A DNA stretch of 64,000 nt from Proteobacteria bacterium UBA2363. GTDB lineage: Bacteria; Pseudomonadota; Gammaproteobacteria; Xanthomonadales; UBA2363. A program made the translations under genes and the position numbers. Under the pieces are notes generated by a model that saw only the letters and a program-made list of their open reading frames with translations, ran no database searches and was not told where the DNA came from. The stretch is from positions 146,512 through 210,511 of the forward strand of contig DDTN01000014.1 of the NCBI GenBank assembly GCA_002344355.1. Direction: 5' to 3'. This document shows, one piece after another, positions 41,454 to 49,335 of this stretch; position 1 is the stretch's first letter; the number at the start of each line of letters is the position of its first letter.

Positions 41454-43334
41454 ATGTCCCAGCAAGTTCTTCGAGCCCGCCGTGCCTCGTCCGGCCGCCG
41501 ATCCGGCCTGGCAGCCATCGCGCTGTCCGCCCTGCTGCCCGCCCTCCCGGCCCTGGCCACGACGTACTCCGTGGGCTCCGGGCCCGCCTGCACCCACCTC
41601 ACCCTGCTTTCCGCGATCAACGCCGCGGTCGCCGACGCCTCGCCCGGCCCGCACCTGATCAAGATCGACACCGGCAACCGCCTGATCAGCAACTACGAGA
41701 TCGTCAATCCCGCCCAGGACATCATCCTCGAGGGCGGTTACGCCAGCTGTACCGATCCGGCGCCTGCGGTCGGGCAGCGCAGCACCCTCGACTCCGGGGG
41801 CGTGTCCGGCGCGCGGGTGTTCCGGATCGCCAACGACAACAGCAACGCGCGGCGCACCATCCGTTTGCGCAACCTGACCCTCACCGGCGGCCTCAATCCG
41901 TCCACCCAGCTCGGCTGGGGCGGCGGCATCCATGCCCAGGGACGGCTCAACCTCTACTTGGAGTCCGAGACCTACGTCGACGGCAACAGCGCCAGCAACG
42001 GCGGCGGCATCGCCCTGTTCAACCTGACCGCCAACCCCGACCAGTTCACCCGGCTGCGTCTGGCCAGCGGTTCGCGGGTCTGCCTGAACGCCGCCACCGG
42101 GCCCGGCAGCAACGGCAATGGCGGCGGCATCCATGCCATCGGCGGCACCGAGGTGACGATCTGGCGCGGGAGCGTCTGCAACAACGAGGCGCGCCGCCAT
42201 GGCGGCGGGCTGTTCATGGGTTCGCAGAACGACCGGCTGGTGCTCGACCCGATCAACACCGAGGTGGTCGACTTCACCGGCAACAGCGCCGGCGGCGCCG
42301 CGTTCTCCGCGACCGAGGGCTTCGGCGGCGCCATCTACGGATTCCGCGCCGACATCCTCTACGCCTCGACCGCGACCAACGCCACCCTGCGCTCGGTGCA
42401 GCTGCTCGGCAACAGCGCGAACTTCGGCGGCGCCCTGTACCTGGAGGGCAGTGCGAATGCCGCCGATCCGTTCACTGCCGCCGAGCTGCGCAACGCGACG
42501 ATCAGTGGCAACGATGCGCGCGCGCGCGGCGGCGCGGTCTACCTGCGCAATGCCGTCGACCTCCGGCTGGTCAAGTTCGGCGCCGGCAGCTGCGTGCTGT
42601 TCGGCCAGCCCTGGCCCTGCGTCGATCTGTTCAACAACACGGCCTTCAACGAGTCCTTCAGCAACACCTTCGGTGCCGGCGGCTTCGCCTTCCTGGAGCA
42701 GGCGACCGGCGCGCCCCGGCCGGCCCTGCGCGTGGCCGGCGCGATGTTCGACAACAATGCCGACCCGAATGGCACCGCAGCCGTGGTCGATGCCCGCGGT
42801 GAATCCTCCGTGCGCATCCTGCGCAGCGTGTTCCGCGGCAACTCCGCCGGCGGCTCGGCCAGCTTCCGGACGCTGGTCGAGGCACGCACCAGCTTCCTGT
42901 TCGGCTACAACACCGTGCTAAACAACCCGGTCACGCACCTGCTGATCGTCAACGGCGCGGCGAACTCGGTGCGCACGACCGGCAGCATCCTGCACTCGCC
43001 AGGTGCCAGCCTGATCAGCGGCGGCGGCAGCATGGTGCACGACGAGTGCCTGCTCGCGCACACCGACGTCGGCGTGCCGCCCGGCGTCAAGGTGGTCGCC
43101 TCGCCACGGCTGGCCCCGGGCTTCGCGCCGCGGCCGCAGTCCGCGGCCATCGACACCTGCGACTTCGGGATCGCCGACAACTTCTGGCCGGCCGACCTGG
43201 ACGGCTACGGCCAGCCGGCCCCGGTCGACGTCGCAAGCATCGCCGACCAGCCCTGGGGTCCCTGGGACCTGGGCGCCATCGAGCAGCGCGACGTGCTGTT
43301 CTACGGCGGTTTCGGCACCCGTCCGGGCCACTGA
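41454..43334 (+). CDS. Secreted right-handed beta-helix protein
   Basis: 626 aa. An Arg-rich N-region and a signal core (GLAAIALSALLPALPALA, cut near ALAT) are followed by YSVGSGPACTHLTLLSAINA, nearly the same opening as the beta-helix protein at 18074. Gly/Asn-rich beta-helix repeats follow (GGGIHAQGRLN, NGGGIALFN, FGGALYLEGS). It ends DVLFYGGFGTRPGH, a drifted form of the F-x-x-G-F-E tail. GGAG precedes the ATG. It is an exported surface-type protein of unknown function that interrupts the efflux locus between permeases 2 and 3. It is a paralogue of the 18074 gene but lacks that protein's C-terminal sandwich domain. Confidence 0.82.
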   Translation: MSQQVLRARRASSGRRSGLAAIALSALLPALPALATTYSVGSGPACTHLTLLSAINAAVADASPGPHLIKIDTGNRLISNYEIVNPAQDIILEGGYASCTDPAPAVGQRSTLDSGGVSGARVFRIANDNSNARRTIRLRNLTLTGGLNPSTQLGWGGGIHAQGRLNLYLESETYVDGNSASNGGGIALFNLTANPDQFTRLRLASGSRVCLNAATGPGSNGNGGGIHAIGGTEVTIWRGSVCNNEARRHGGGLFMGSQNDRLVLDPINTEVVDFTGNSAGGAAFSATEGFGGAIYGFRADILYASTATNATLRSVQLLGNSANFGGALYLEGSANAADPFTAAELRNATISGNDARARGGAVYLRNAVDLRLVKFGAGSCVLFGQPWPCVDLFNNTAFNESFSNTFGAGGFAFLEQATGAPRPALRVAGAMFDNNADPNGTAAVVDARGESSVRILRSVFRGNSAGGSASFRTLVEARTSFLFGYNTVLNNPVTHLLIVNGAANSVRTTGSILHSPGASLISGGGSMVHDECLLAHTDVGVPPGVKVVASPRLAPGFAPRPQSAAIDTCDFGIADNFWPADLDGYGQPAPVDVASIADQPWGPWDLGAIEQRDVLFYGGFGTRPGH

Positions 43335-43414
43335 CGGCCGGACCGGCATCCGCCGGCGGGCGCTGCGCGCCCGTGGCGGCCGCCGGGCGCGGCGCGGGAG
43401 CCGGACGCCGCGGT

Positions 43415-43448
43415 GCGACCGCCGCCGGGGATGCCCGGCGGCGGTCGC
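43415..43448. terminator. Perfect 15-bp hairpin between convergent genes
   Basis: GCGACCGCCGCCGGG (43415-43429), loop GATG, CCCGGCGGCGGTCGC (43434-43448). It lies between the ends of the beta-helix gene (43334) and the minus-strand gene (43476), so it could end both transcripts. There is no T run on either side, so it may instead be a repeat or a processing structure. Confidence 0.5.
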
Positions 43449-43475
43449 GGCGGCCGGGCCGGCCCGCCGCGCCGG

Positions 43476-43958
43476 TCAGTCCACGGTGATCCGCGTGCCG
43501 GCCGCCTCGCCGCACAGCGGCGGGCCCACCGGCGTGCCGTCCAGGGTGGTGGCCCGGGCATTGATCTGCGCCGTGTAGGTGTTGCCGCCGGCATCCAGGG
43601 TGAGGACCGTGCGGATGTCCTGGCGACCCGTCGCTGTGGCCGGCGGCGGCTGGTCGTAGCGGAAGAACTGGAAGCGGGTCGCGAAGCGGTTGCGGCCCAG
43701 GTGCTCCCAGACGCCGTGTCCCGGCGAGCGCGCCGCGGTCGGTATCCAGTTGAAGTCGCTCAGCGTGCCCCCGGCATGGAAGGTGTTGTAGGCCGAGAAG
43801 AACGTGACCGGCGGGGCACCGCACGGGCCGACGGCGGCGTCGACGGCCCAGGCGCCGACCAGGCGACCGGCCGGCGCATTGCCCTGGGCCGATGCGGGAC
43901 TGGCGATGGCGGCGAGCACAGCCAGTGCCAGGAGGGGGGACAGGCGATTCGGGGTCAT
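43476..43958 (-). CDS. Small exported protein of unknown function
   Basis: 160 aa from the ATG at 43958; GAGGAGAG lies upstream. The signal peptide MTPNRLSPLLALAVLAAIASPASA is clear. The mature part contains RLVGAWAVDAAVGPCG, ARSPGHGVWEHLGRNRF and RTVLTLDAGGNTYTAQINA, a pattern of beta strands like small lipocalin-like or secreted beta-barrel proteins (a stretch of the form GxW...F.G...F). Two Cys (PCGAPP and PLCGEA) may form a disulfide. It lies on the opposite strand to the efflux genes and is probably a separate unit. No family assigned. Confidence 0.75.
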   Translation of the reverse strand: MTPNRLSPLLALAVLAAIASPASAQGNAPAGRLVGAWAVDAAVGPCGAPPVTFFSAYNTFHAGGTLSDFNWIPTAARSPGHGVWEHLGRNRFATRFQFFRYDQPPPATATGRQDIRTVLTLDAGGNTYTAQINARATTLDGTPVGPPLCGEAAGTRITVD

Positions 43959-44108
43959 GGTTGCTCTCCTCGTGCGGGGTGCGCCGGAGCCGTTGCCGCC
44001 GGCACCCTGCACTGCAGCGAAAGGCGCGGGCGATTACGGCGGGCCGGCGGGCCGGCGGTGAGGCCTGCCCGACAGCGGCGTCCGGCCCGCGGGTGCCCGT
44101 TTCCGGTC

Positions 44109-44132
44109 GCGGCGTCCGGCTGCGGACGCCGC
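44109..44132 (+). promoter_or_regulatory. Palindrome 2, candidate activator site before permease 3
   Basis: Core GGCGTCCGGCTGCGGACGCC with ten-base arms (44109-44118 and 44123-44132). It shares CGTCCGG-N2-[GC]CGGACG with palindromes 1 and 3. The centre is 64 bases before the -24 GG at 44184. Confidence 0.6.
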
Positions 44133-44182
44133 CGGAACGGCGGCGGGACCTCCACGCGCGCCTGGCGGCGCCGGTTCCCAGA

Positions 44183-44199
44183 TGGCACCCGGCTTGCTT
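44183..44199 (+). promoter_or_regulatory. Sigma-54-type promoter before permease 3
   Basis: TGGCACCCGGCTTGCTT: GG at 44184-44185, ten bases, GC at 44196-44197. It matches the TGGCACN-N4-TTGCT consensus at all key positions. The predicted start is near 44209, giving a leader of about 39 bases that holds the GGGAG ribosome binding site. Confidence 0.82.
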
Positions 44200-44247
44200 G
44201 GACAGGGTCCAGAGGCCGGACCGTTCCGGACCCGGGAGCGCACACGC

Positions 44248-46659
44248 ATGGCAGTCGACGGATTCCGGCAGGCCTGGCGCCGGCTCAGGGCGCGTCCCGG
44301 CCACGGTCTGCTGGTGGTCGGCCTGCTGTCGGTCGGCCTGGCCGCCACCGTGTTCCTGTTCGGCGCCCTGAACGGCCTGGTGCTGCGGCCGCTGCCGTTC
44401 CCCGATGCCGACCGCCTGGTCAGCGTGGGTTGGCAGGACGGTGCGCCCGGCAGCGGCCTGGACGCGGTTGACGCCCGGCAATGGGCGCTGCTGCGCGAGG
44501 GCCTGCCGGGCATCGAGGCGTTCGCCCTCGACGGCGGACCGGCCACCGTCAACCTGGGCGAGGGCGACCGCCACACGCGCTACAACGGCGCCCTGATCGA
44601 CGCCGCCCTGCTGCCCCTGCTCGGCGTCGAGCCGATCCTCGGGCGCGGCTTCGAGGCGGCCGACGACCGCCCCGGCGCACCGCTGCGGGTGCTGCTCGGC
44701 GAGCGGGTCTGGCGGCGCGACTTCGCGGCCGACCCGGACATCCTGGGCCGCCCCCTGCGCGCCAACGGCCAGCCGGCCACCGTGGTCGGCGTCCTGCCGG
44801 CGCGCTTCGCCTGGCCCCAGGGCCAGGAGGTGTGGCTGCCGCGGCGCTTCGATCCGGCCGACGGCATGGCGGTGAACGTGGTCGCGCGGCTGGCACCCGG
44901 CACCGGCCTCCAGGCGGCCGGGGTGGCGCTCGCCGCGCAGGGCGTACGCCTGGCCCCGCTGCTCGGCCAGGACCCCGGCGAGAACGTGCTGGCGGCGGAG
45001 CCGCTGGCACACCGTTTCGTCGGGCAGACCACCCGGCAGATGGTGTGGATGATGTTCGCGGCCGGCCTGCTGGTGCTGGCCCTGGTCTGCGCCAACGTCG
45101 CCAACCTGCAGCTCGGCCAGGTGCTGGCGCGCCAGCGCGAGCTGGCGGTGCGCAGCGCGCTGGGTGCCGGCCGCGGCCGGCTGCTGCGCGAGGTGCTGGC
45201 CGAGGCGGTCCTGCTCAGCCTCGCCGCCACGGCGATCGCGGTGCCGCTGGCCCACTTCGGCGGACTGTGGGTGCTGTCGGTCATGCTCGCCAACGAACAG
45301 GTGCCCGCTGTCCATGTCGAGACCGGCTACGACCACCGCGACCTGATCTTCATCGCCTCGGCCGCGCTCGCCAGCAGCCTGTTCGCTGGACTGGTGCCGG
45401 GGCTGCGCGCCGCGGGCATCGACGCCCACGACGCCCTGCGCGACGGCAGCCGGGGCAGTCGCGGCGGCGTCTTCGCGCGGCTCTCGCGCGGCCTGGTGGT
45501 GCTGGAGATCGCCCTCACCGTGGTCCTTCTGGTCGGCGCGGCGATGTTCATCCGCGGCATCAACGACATGCTGGCCTTCGACCATGGCGGCGATGCCGAT
45601 CCCGCCACGGTGATGACCGCACGCCTGGGCCTGTTCCCGGCCAGTCACCCGCAGCCGGCCGACCGGCAGCGCGTGTTCGACCAGGTGCTGGCGCGCCTGG
45701 GGGCCCTGCCCGGCGTGGCCGCGGCCAGCATCGCCACCGGCATCCCGGGGTCGGCCGGGCAGGGCAGCGACCCGGTCGCGGTGCCGGGCGAGCCGGTGCC
45801 CGCCGGCGGCCCGGTCCGCACCGACCACGCCTTCGTGGACGCCGGCTTCGCCGCCGTCTACGGGCTGCGCCTGCGCGAGGGCCGCTTCTTCGATGCCGGC
45901 GACGACGCCGGCAGCGAACCGGTCGCGGTGATCGACGGCAAGCTGGCGCGCCGCCTGTTCGGCGACCGGCCAGCGCCGGGCCAGCGCATCGTGCTCGACC
46001 CGGAAGCCGCCGGTGCGCGGCCGGCGACCGTGGTCGGCGTGGTCGACGACCTGCACCTGCGCGCGCTGGACACCGCGCCGCGGCCGGTCCTGCTGCGGCC
46101 GATCGCCCAGGCGCCCCCGTACTTCGCGACCGTTGCCGTGCGCCTGCAGGGCGATGCCGCCGGGTTCGCCGCGACACTGGCCGAGGCGGTGCGCGGCGTC
46201 GATCCGGAGGCGGCGGTCTACTGGCTGCGCAGCCACGCCCAGGCGCTGCGCATGGGGCGGACCGGCGCCGAACTGCTCGCGCAGATCTTCACCGGCGTCG
46301 GTCTGGTCGCCCTGCTGCTGGCCGCGGTCGGCCTTTACGGCGTGCTGGCGTTTTCCGTCGCCCAGCGCACCCGCGAGATCGGCATCCGCCGCGCGATCGG
46401 CGCCGGCGTGCCCGGGGTGATCGCTCTGGTCGCCTGGCGCACCGGCTGGCAGGTTCTGGCCGGCCTCGCCATCGGTCTGGCGCTGGCGGTGCCGTGGGCC
46501 CTGGCCCTGGCCAACCCGGTGCTGACCGCCGGCGGGCCGCAGCCGCTGCTGTTCGTCGCCGTCGCTGCCGTGGTCGCGATGGTCGCCGCGGTCGCCAGCC
46601 TGGCGCCGATGCGCCGCGCCCTGCGCGTCGATCCGATCATCGCCCTGCGCCACGAGTGA
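44248..46659 (+). CDS. ABC transporter permease, double-length MacB/FtsX type (permease 3)
   Basis: 803 aa from the ATG at 44248, chosen because GGGAG lies nine bases upstream and the N-terminus then aligns with the other permeases (FRQAWRRLRARPGHGLLVVG). The motif CANVANLQLGQVLARQ and ELAVRSALGAG is intact; C-terminal RVDPIIALRHE. Two fused MacB-like halves, about eight helices. It is most similar to permease 4 downstream. It has its own sigma-54-type promoter and palindrome and would be controlled by the activator at 57630. The ATPase partner is probably one of the two encoded in the locus. Confidence 0.92.
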   Translation: MAVDGFRQAWRRLRARPGHGLLVVGLLSVGLAATVFLFGALNGLVLRPLPFPDADRLVSVGWQDGAPGSGLDAVDARQWALLREGLPGIEAFALDGGPATVNLGEGDRHTRYNGALIDAALLPLLGVEPILGRGFEAADDRPGAPLRVLLGERVWRRDFAADPDILGRPLRANGQPATVVGVLPARFAWPQGQEVWLPRRFDPADGMAVNVVARLAPGTGLQAAGVALAAQGVRLAPLLGQDPGENVLAAEPLAHRFVGQTTRQMVWMMFAAGLLVLALVCANVANLQLGQVLARQRELAVRSALGAGRGRLLREVLAEAVLLSLAATAIAVPLAHFGGLWVLSVMLANEQVPAVHVETGYDHRDLIFIASAALASSLFAGLVPGLRAAGIDAHDALRDGSRGSRGGVFARLSRGLVVLEIALTVVLLVGAAMFIRGINDMLAFDHGGDADPATVMTARLGLFPASHPQPADRQRVFDQVLARLGALPGVAAASIATGIPGSAGQGSDPVAVPGEPVPAGGPVRTDHAFVDAGFAAVYGLRLREGRFFDAGDDAGSEPVAVIDGKLARRLFGDRPAPGQRIVLDPEAAGARPATVVGVVDDLHLRALDTAPRPVLLRPIAQAPPYFATVAVRLQGDAAGFAATLAEAVRGVDPEAAVYWLRSHAQALRMGRTGAELLAQIFTGVGLVALLLAAVGLYGVLAFSVAQRTREIGIRRAIGAGVPGVIALVAWRTGWQVLAGLAIGLALAVPWALALANPVLTAGGPQPLLFVAVAAVVAMVAAVASLAPMRRALRVDPIIALRHE

Positions 46660-46757
46660 TCGCCGGGCGGCGGGCCACGCCCACGCAGGGCCTGCGCCCC
46701 CCGTGCAACCGATCAGGCGCGCCCGGGCAACCGCAACCGAACGCCGACGCCCCCGGT

Positions 46758-46773
46758 CGTCCGGTTCCGGACG
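46758..46773 (+). promoter_or_regulatory. Palindrome 3, candidate activator site before permease 4
   Basis: CGTCCGGTTCCGGACG, identical over these 16 bases to the core of palindrome 1 (33806-33822). The centre is 53 bases before the -24 GG at 46818. Confidence 0.65.
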
Positions 46774-46816
46774 CGCCGGGCACCTGCAAGTGCCTGATGC
46801 GACGAATCCGCCGGCT

Positions 46817-46833
46817 TGGCCCGCCGATTGCAT
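46817..46833 (+). promoter_or_regulatory. Sigma-54-type promoter before permease 4
   Basis: TTGGCCCGCCGATTGCAT: GG at 46818-46819, ten bases, GC at 46830-46831. TTGCA is perfect and TGGCCCG differs from TGGCACG at one position. The start is near 46843, with AGGAAG ahead of the ATG at 46888. Confidence 0.78.
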
Positions 46834-46887
46834 GAGCAAGCCCACCAGGGCCCGCCCGCCGGCCCGCAGCCGCAGGAAGCCGCCGCC

Positions 46888-49290
46888 ATGACCGAACTTG
46901 GAACCGCCTGGCGCCGGCTGCTCGCGCGCCCCGGCTACAGCGCGCTGTCGGTGTCGGTGCTCGGTCTGGGCCTGGGCGCGATGCTGTTCCTGCTGACCGC
47001 GGTCAACGGCCTGATCCTCGCGCCGCTGCCGTTCCCGGACAGCGAGCGCCTGGTCTCGATCGGCTTCCAGCGCGAGGGCAACCGCAACATCAATTCGATG
47101 TCCAGCGCCGACTTCGTCCGGGTGGCGCCGGCGCTGCGCAGCTACGAGGCGATCGGCGGCTACAGCCGGATGACCATCGTGCTCGGCCTGGAGGCCGGAC
47201 CGAAGCGCTACGAGGGTGCCGCGCTCAGCGAGGAGATGCTGCCGCTGCTGGGCGCCCAGCCGGTCCTGGGCCGGCGCTTCGCCGCCGAGGACGAACAGCG
47301 GCCGGGCGCGGCGCCGGTGGTGCTGATCGGCCATGACGTCTGGCGCGACGATTTCGGCGCCGATCCGGAGGTCGTCGGACGGGCGATCCGGGTCAATGGC
47401 GGCACCGGCACGATCGTCGGCGTGATGCCTGCGGAGTTCGGCTTCCCGCAGCGGCAGGCGGTCTGGCTGGCGCGGCGCGCCTACGCCGGCTCGGACTTCA
47501 ACCACGAGATGCTCGCCCGGCTCCGCCCCGGGGTCACCCTGGCGCAGGCGCGCGCCGAGCTCGATGCCGTTGCCGCGACCCTGGGCCGGCAGCTCGAGGG
47601 GCTGGCCAACGACAGCCGGCTGGCGCTCCAGCCGCTGCGTTTCAGCTTCGTCGACGCCACCACCCGCGGCCTGGTCTGGATGATGTTCGCCGCCGGCCTG
47701 CTGGTGCTGCTGCTGGCCTGCGCCAACGTCGCCAACCTGCAGCTGTCCCAGGTGCTCAGCCGGCGCCGCGAGCTGGCGGTGCGGAGCGCGCTCGGGGCCG
47801 GCCGCGGCCGGCTGCTGCGGGCGCTGCTGGCCGAAAGCCTGTTGCTGAGCCTCGGCGCGACCCTGATCGCGCTGCTGCTTGCCCATCTGGGCGGGCGCTG
47901 GGTGATGGACACCTTCATCGCCGCGGACGACGGCCCGGCCTATTTCATCAGTTTCGACATCGACCTGCGGATGGCGGGCTTCGCCGTGCTCGCGGCGCTG
48001 TTCACCACCGTCCTGGCCGGCCTGGTGCCGGCCCTGCGCGCCTCGCGGACCGATGTCCAGGATGCCTTGCGCGACGGCGACAAGGGCAGTTCCGGCAGCG
48101 GCTTCGCGCGCGTCGCCAAGGGCCTGGTGGTGGCCGAGATCGCCCTGACCGTGGTGCTGCTGGTCGGTGCCGGCATGTTCATCCGTGCCCTGCAGGCGGT
48201 GCTGGCCTTCGACTTCGGCACACGCGCCGATCCGACCACGATCATGACCGGGCGGGTCGGCCTGTTCCCCGAGCAGTTCCCGACGCCGGCCGAGCAGCTG
48301 CAGTTCTTCGAGCGCCTGGGCGATCGCCTGCGCGCCGATCCCGAGGTGGTGGCGGCGACCGTGGCCAACACCGTGCCGGGCACCTCCTCGGGCGGCTGGC
48401 ACCGGTTCGTCGCCGAAGGCGAGCCGAAGCCGGCGCAGGGTTATCCCGCCGCCCTGATGGCGCCGGTCGACCCCCACTTCGCGCAGACCTACCAGGTGCG
48501 CCTGACCGCCGGCCGCTTCTTCGACGGTCGCGACCGCCCCGACAGCGAGAAGGTGGCGGTGGTCGACGCCCGCATGGCCCAGGCGCTGTGGCCGGACGCC
48601 GATCCGCTCGGCCGTCGCTTCGTGGTCCATCCGGAAACCCCCGAGGCGACCACGCTGACCGTGGTCGGCACGGTCGAGGCCATGCACCTGGAGGACGCCG
48701 ACGACACCGTGTTCCCGACCTACCTGGTGCCGTTCGCGCAGGCGCCGTCGCGGTTCGCCTCGCTGGCGGTGCGCACCCGCGGCGACGCCTCGGCGTTCGC
48801 GCCGAAGCTGGCGGCGCTGGTCCGCGCCGAGGACGCCGACACCGCGGTGTACTGGCAGCGAACCCAGCAGCGGGCGATCGAGATGGGCCGGGTCGGCCCG
48901 GTGATCCTGACCCAGATATTCACCGGCGTCGGCCTGCTTGCGCTGGTGCTGTCGGCGGCCGGGCTGTATGGCGTGCTGGCGTTCGCGGTCGAACAGCGCA
49001 CGCGCGAGATCGGCATCCGGCGGGCGATCGGGGCCGGCCGCCGCGGCATCGTCGGGGTGGTCGCCGGCCGCGTGCTCTGGCAGGTGCTGCTCGGTCTCGC
49101 GATCGGCGTCGCCCTCGGCCTGCCCTGGTCGCTGCTGATGGCCAGTCCGGAAATGCAGACCCGCGGCCTGGACCCGATGGTTTTCGCGCTGGTCATCGCG
49201 GTGATCGTGGCGGTTGCCGCGGTGGCCGCGCTGGCCCCGCTGCGGCGCGCCCTGCGCGTCGATCCGATGATCGCCCTGCGCCATGAGTGA
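46888..49290 (+). CDS. ABC transporter permease, double-length MacB/FtsX type (permease 4)
   Basis: 800 aa; AGGAAG eight bases before the ATG. Motif LLACANVANLQLSQVLSRR and ELAVRSALGAG, C-terminal RVDPMIALRHE. It is close in sequence and length to permease 3, which suggests a fairly recent duplication; the two may form a pair. It begins a tight run of genes: permease 5 follows after 45 bases, then 6, 7 and ATPase 2. Confidence 0.92.
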   Translation: MTELGTAWRRLLARPGYSALSVSVLGLGLGAMLFLLTAVNGLILAPLPFPDSERLVSIGFQREGNRNINSMSSADFVRVAPALRSYEAIGGYSRMTIVLGLEAGPKRYEGAALSEEMLPLLGAQPVLGRRFAAEDEQRPGAAPVVLIGHDVWRDDFGADPEVVGRAIRVNGGTGTIVGVMPAEFGFPQRQAVWLARRAYAGSDFNHEMLARLRPGVTLAQARAELDAVAATLGRQLEGLANDSRLALQPLRFSFVDATTRGLVWMMFAAGLLVLLLACANVANLQLSQVLSRRRELAVRSALGAGRGRLLRALLAESLLLSLGATLIALLLAHLGGRWVMDTFIAADDGPAYFISFDIDLRMAGFAVLAALFTTVLAGLVPALRASRTDVQDALRDGDKGSSGSGFARVAKGLVVAEIALTVVLLVGAGMFIRALQAVLAFDFGTRADPTTIMTGRVGLFPEQFPTPAEQLQFFERLGDRLRADPEVVAATVANTVPGTSSGGWHRFVAEGEPKPAQGYPAALMAPVDPHFAQTYQVRLTAGRFFDGRDRPDSEKVAVVDARMAQALWPDADPLGRRFVVHPETPEATTLTVVGTVEAMHLEDADDTVFPTYLVPFAQAPSRFASLAVRTRGDASAFAPKLAALVRAEDADTAVYWQRTQQRAIEMGRVGPVILTQIFTGVGLLALVLSAAGLYGVLAFAVEQRTREIGIRRAIGAGRRGIVGVVAGRVLWQVLLGLAIGVALGLPWSLLMASPEMQTRGLDPMVFALVIAVIVAVAAVAALAPLRRALRVDPMIALRHE

Positions 49291-49335
49291 GGGCGCCGCT
49301 GGCTTCGCGGTTCTTCCGCGCTGGAGGATGGAACC

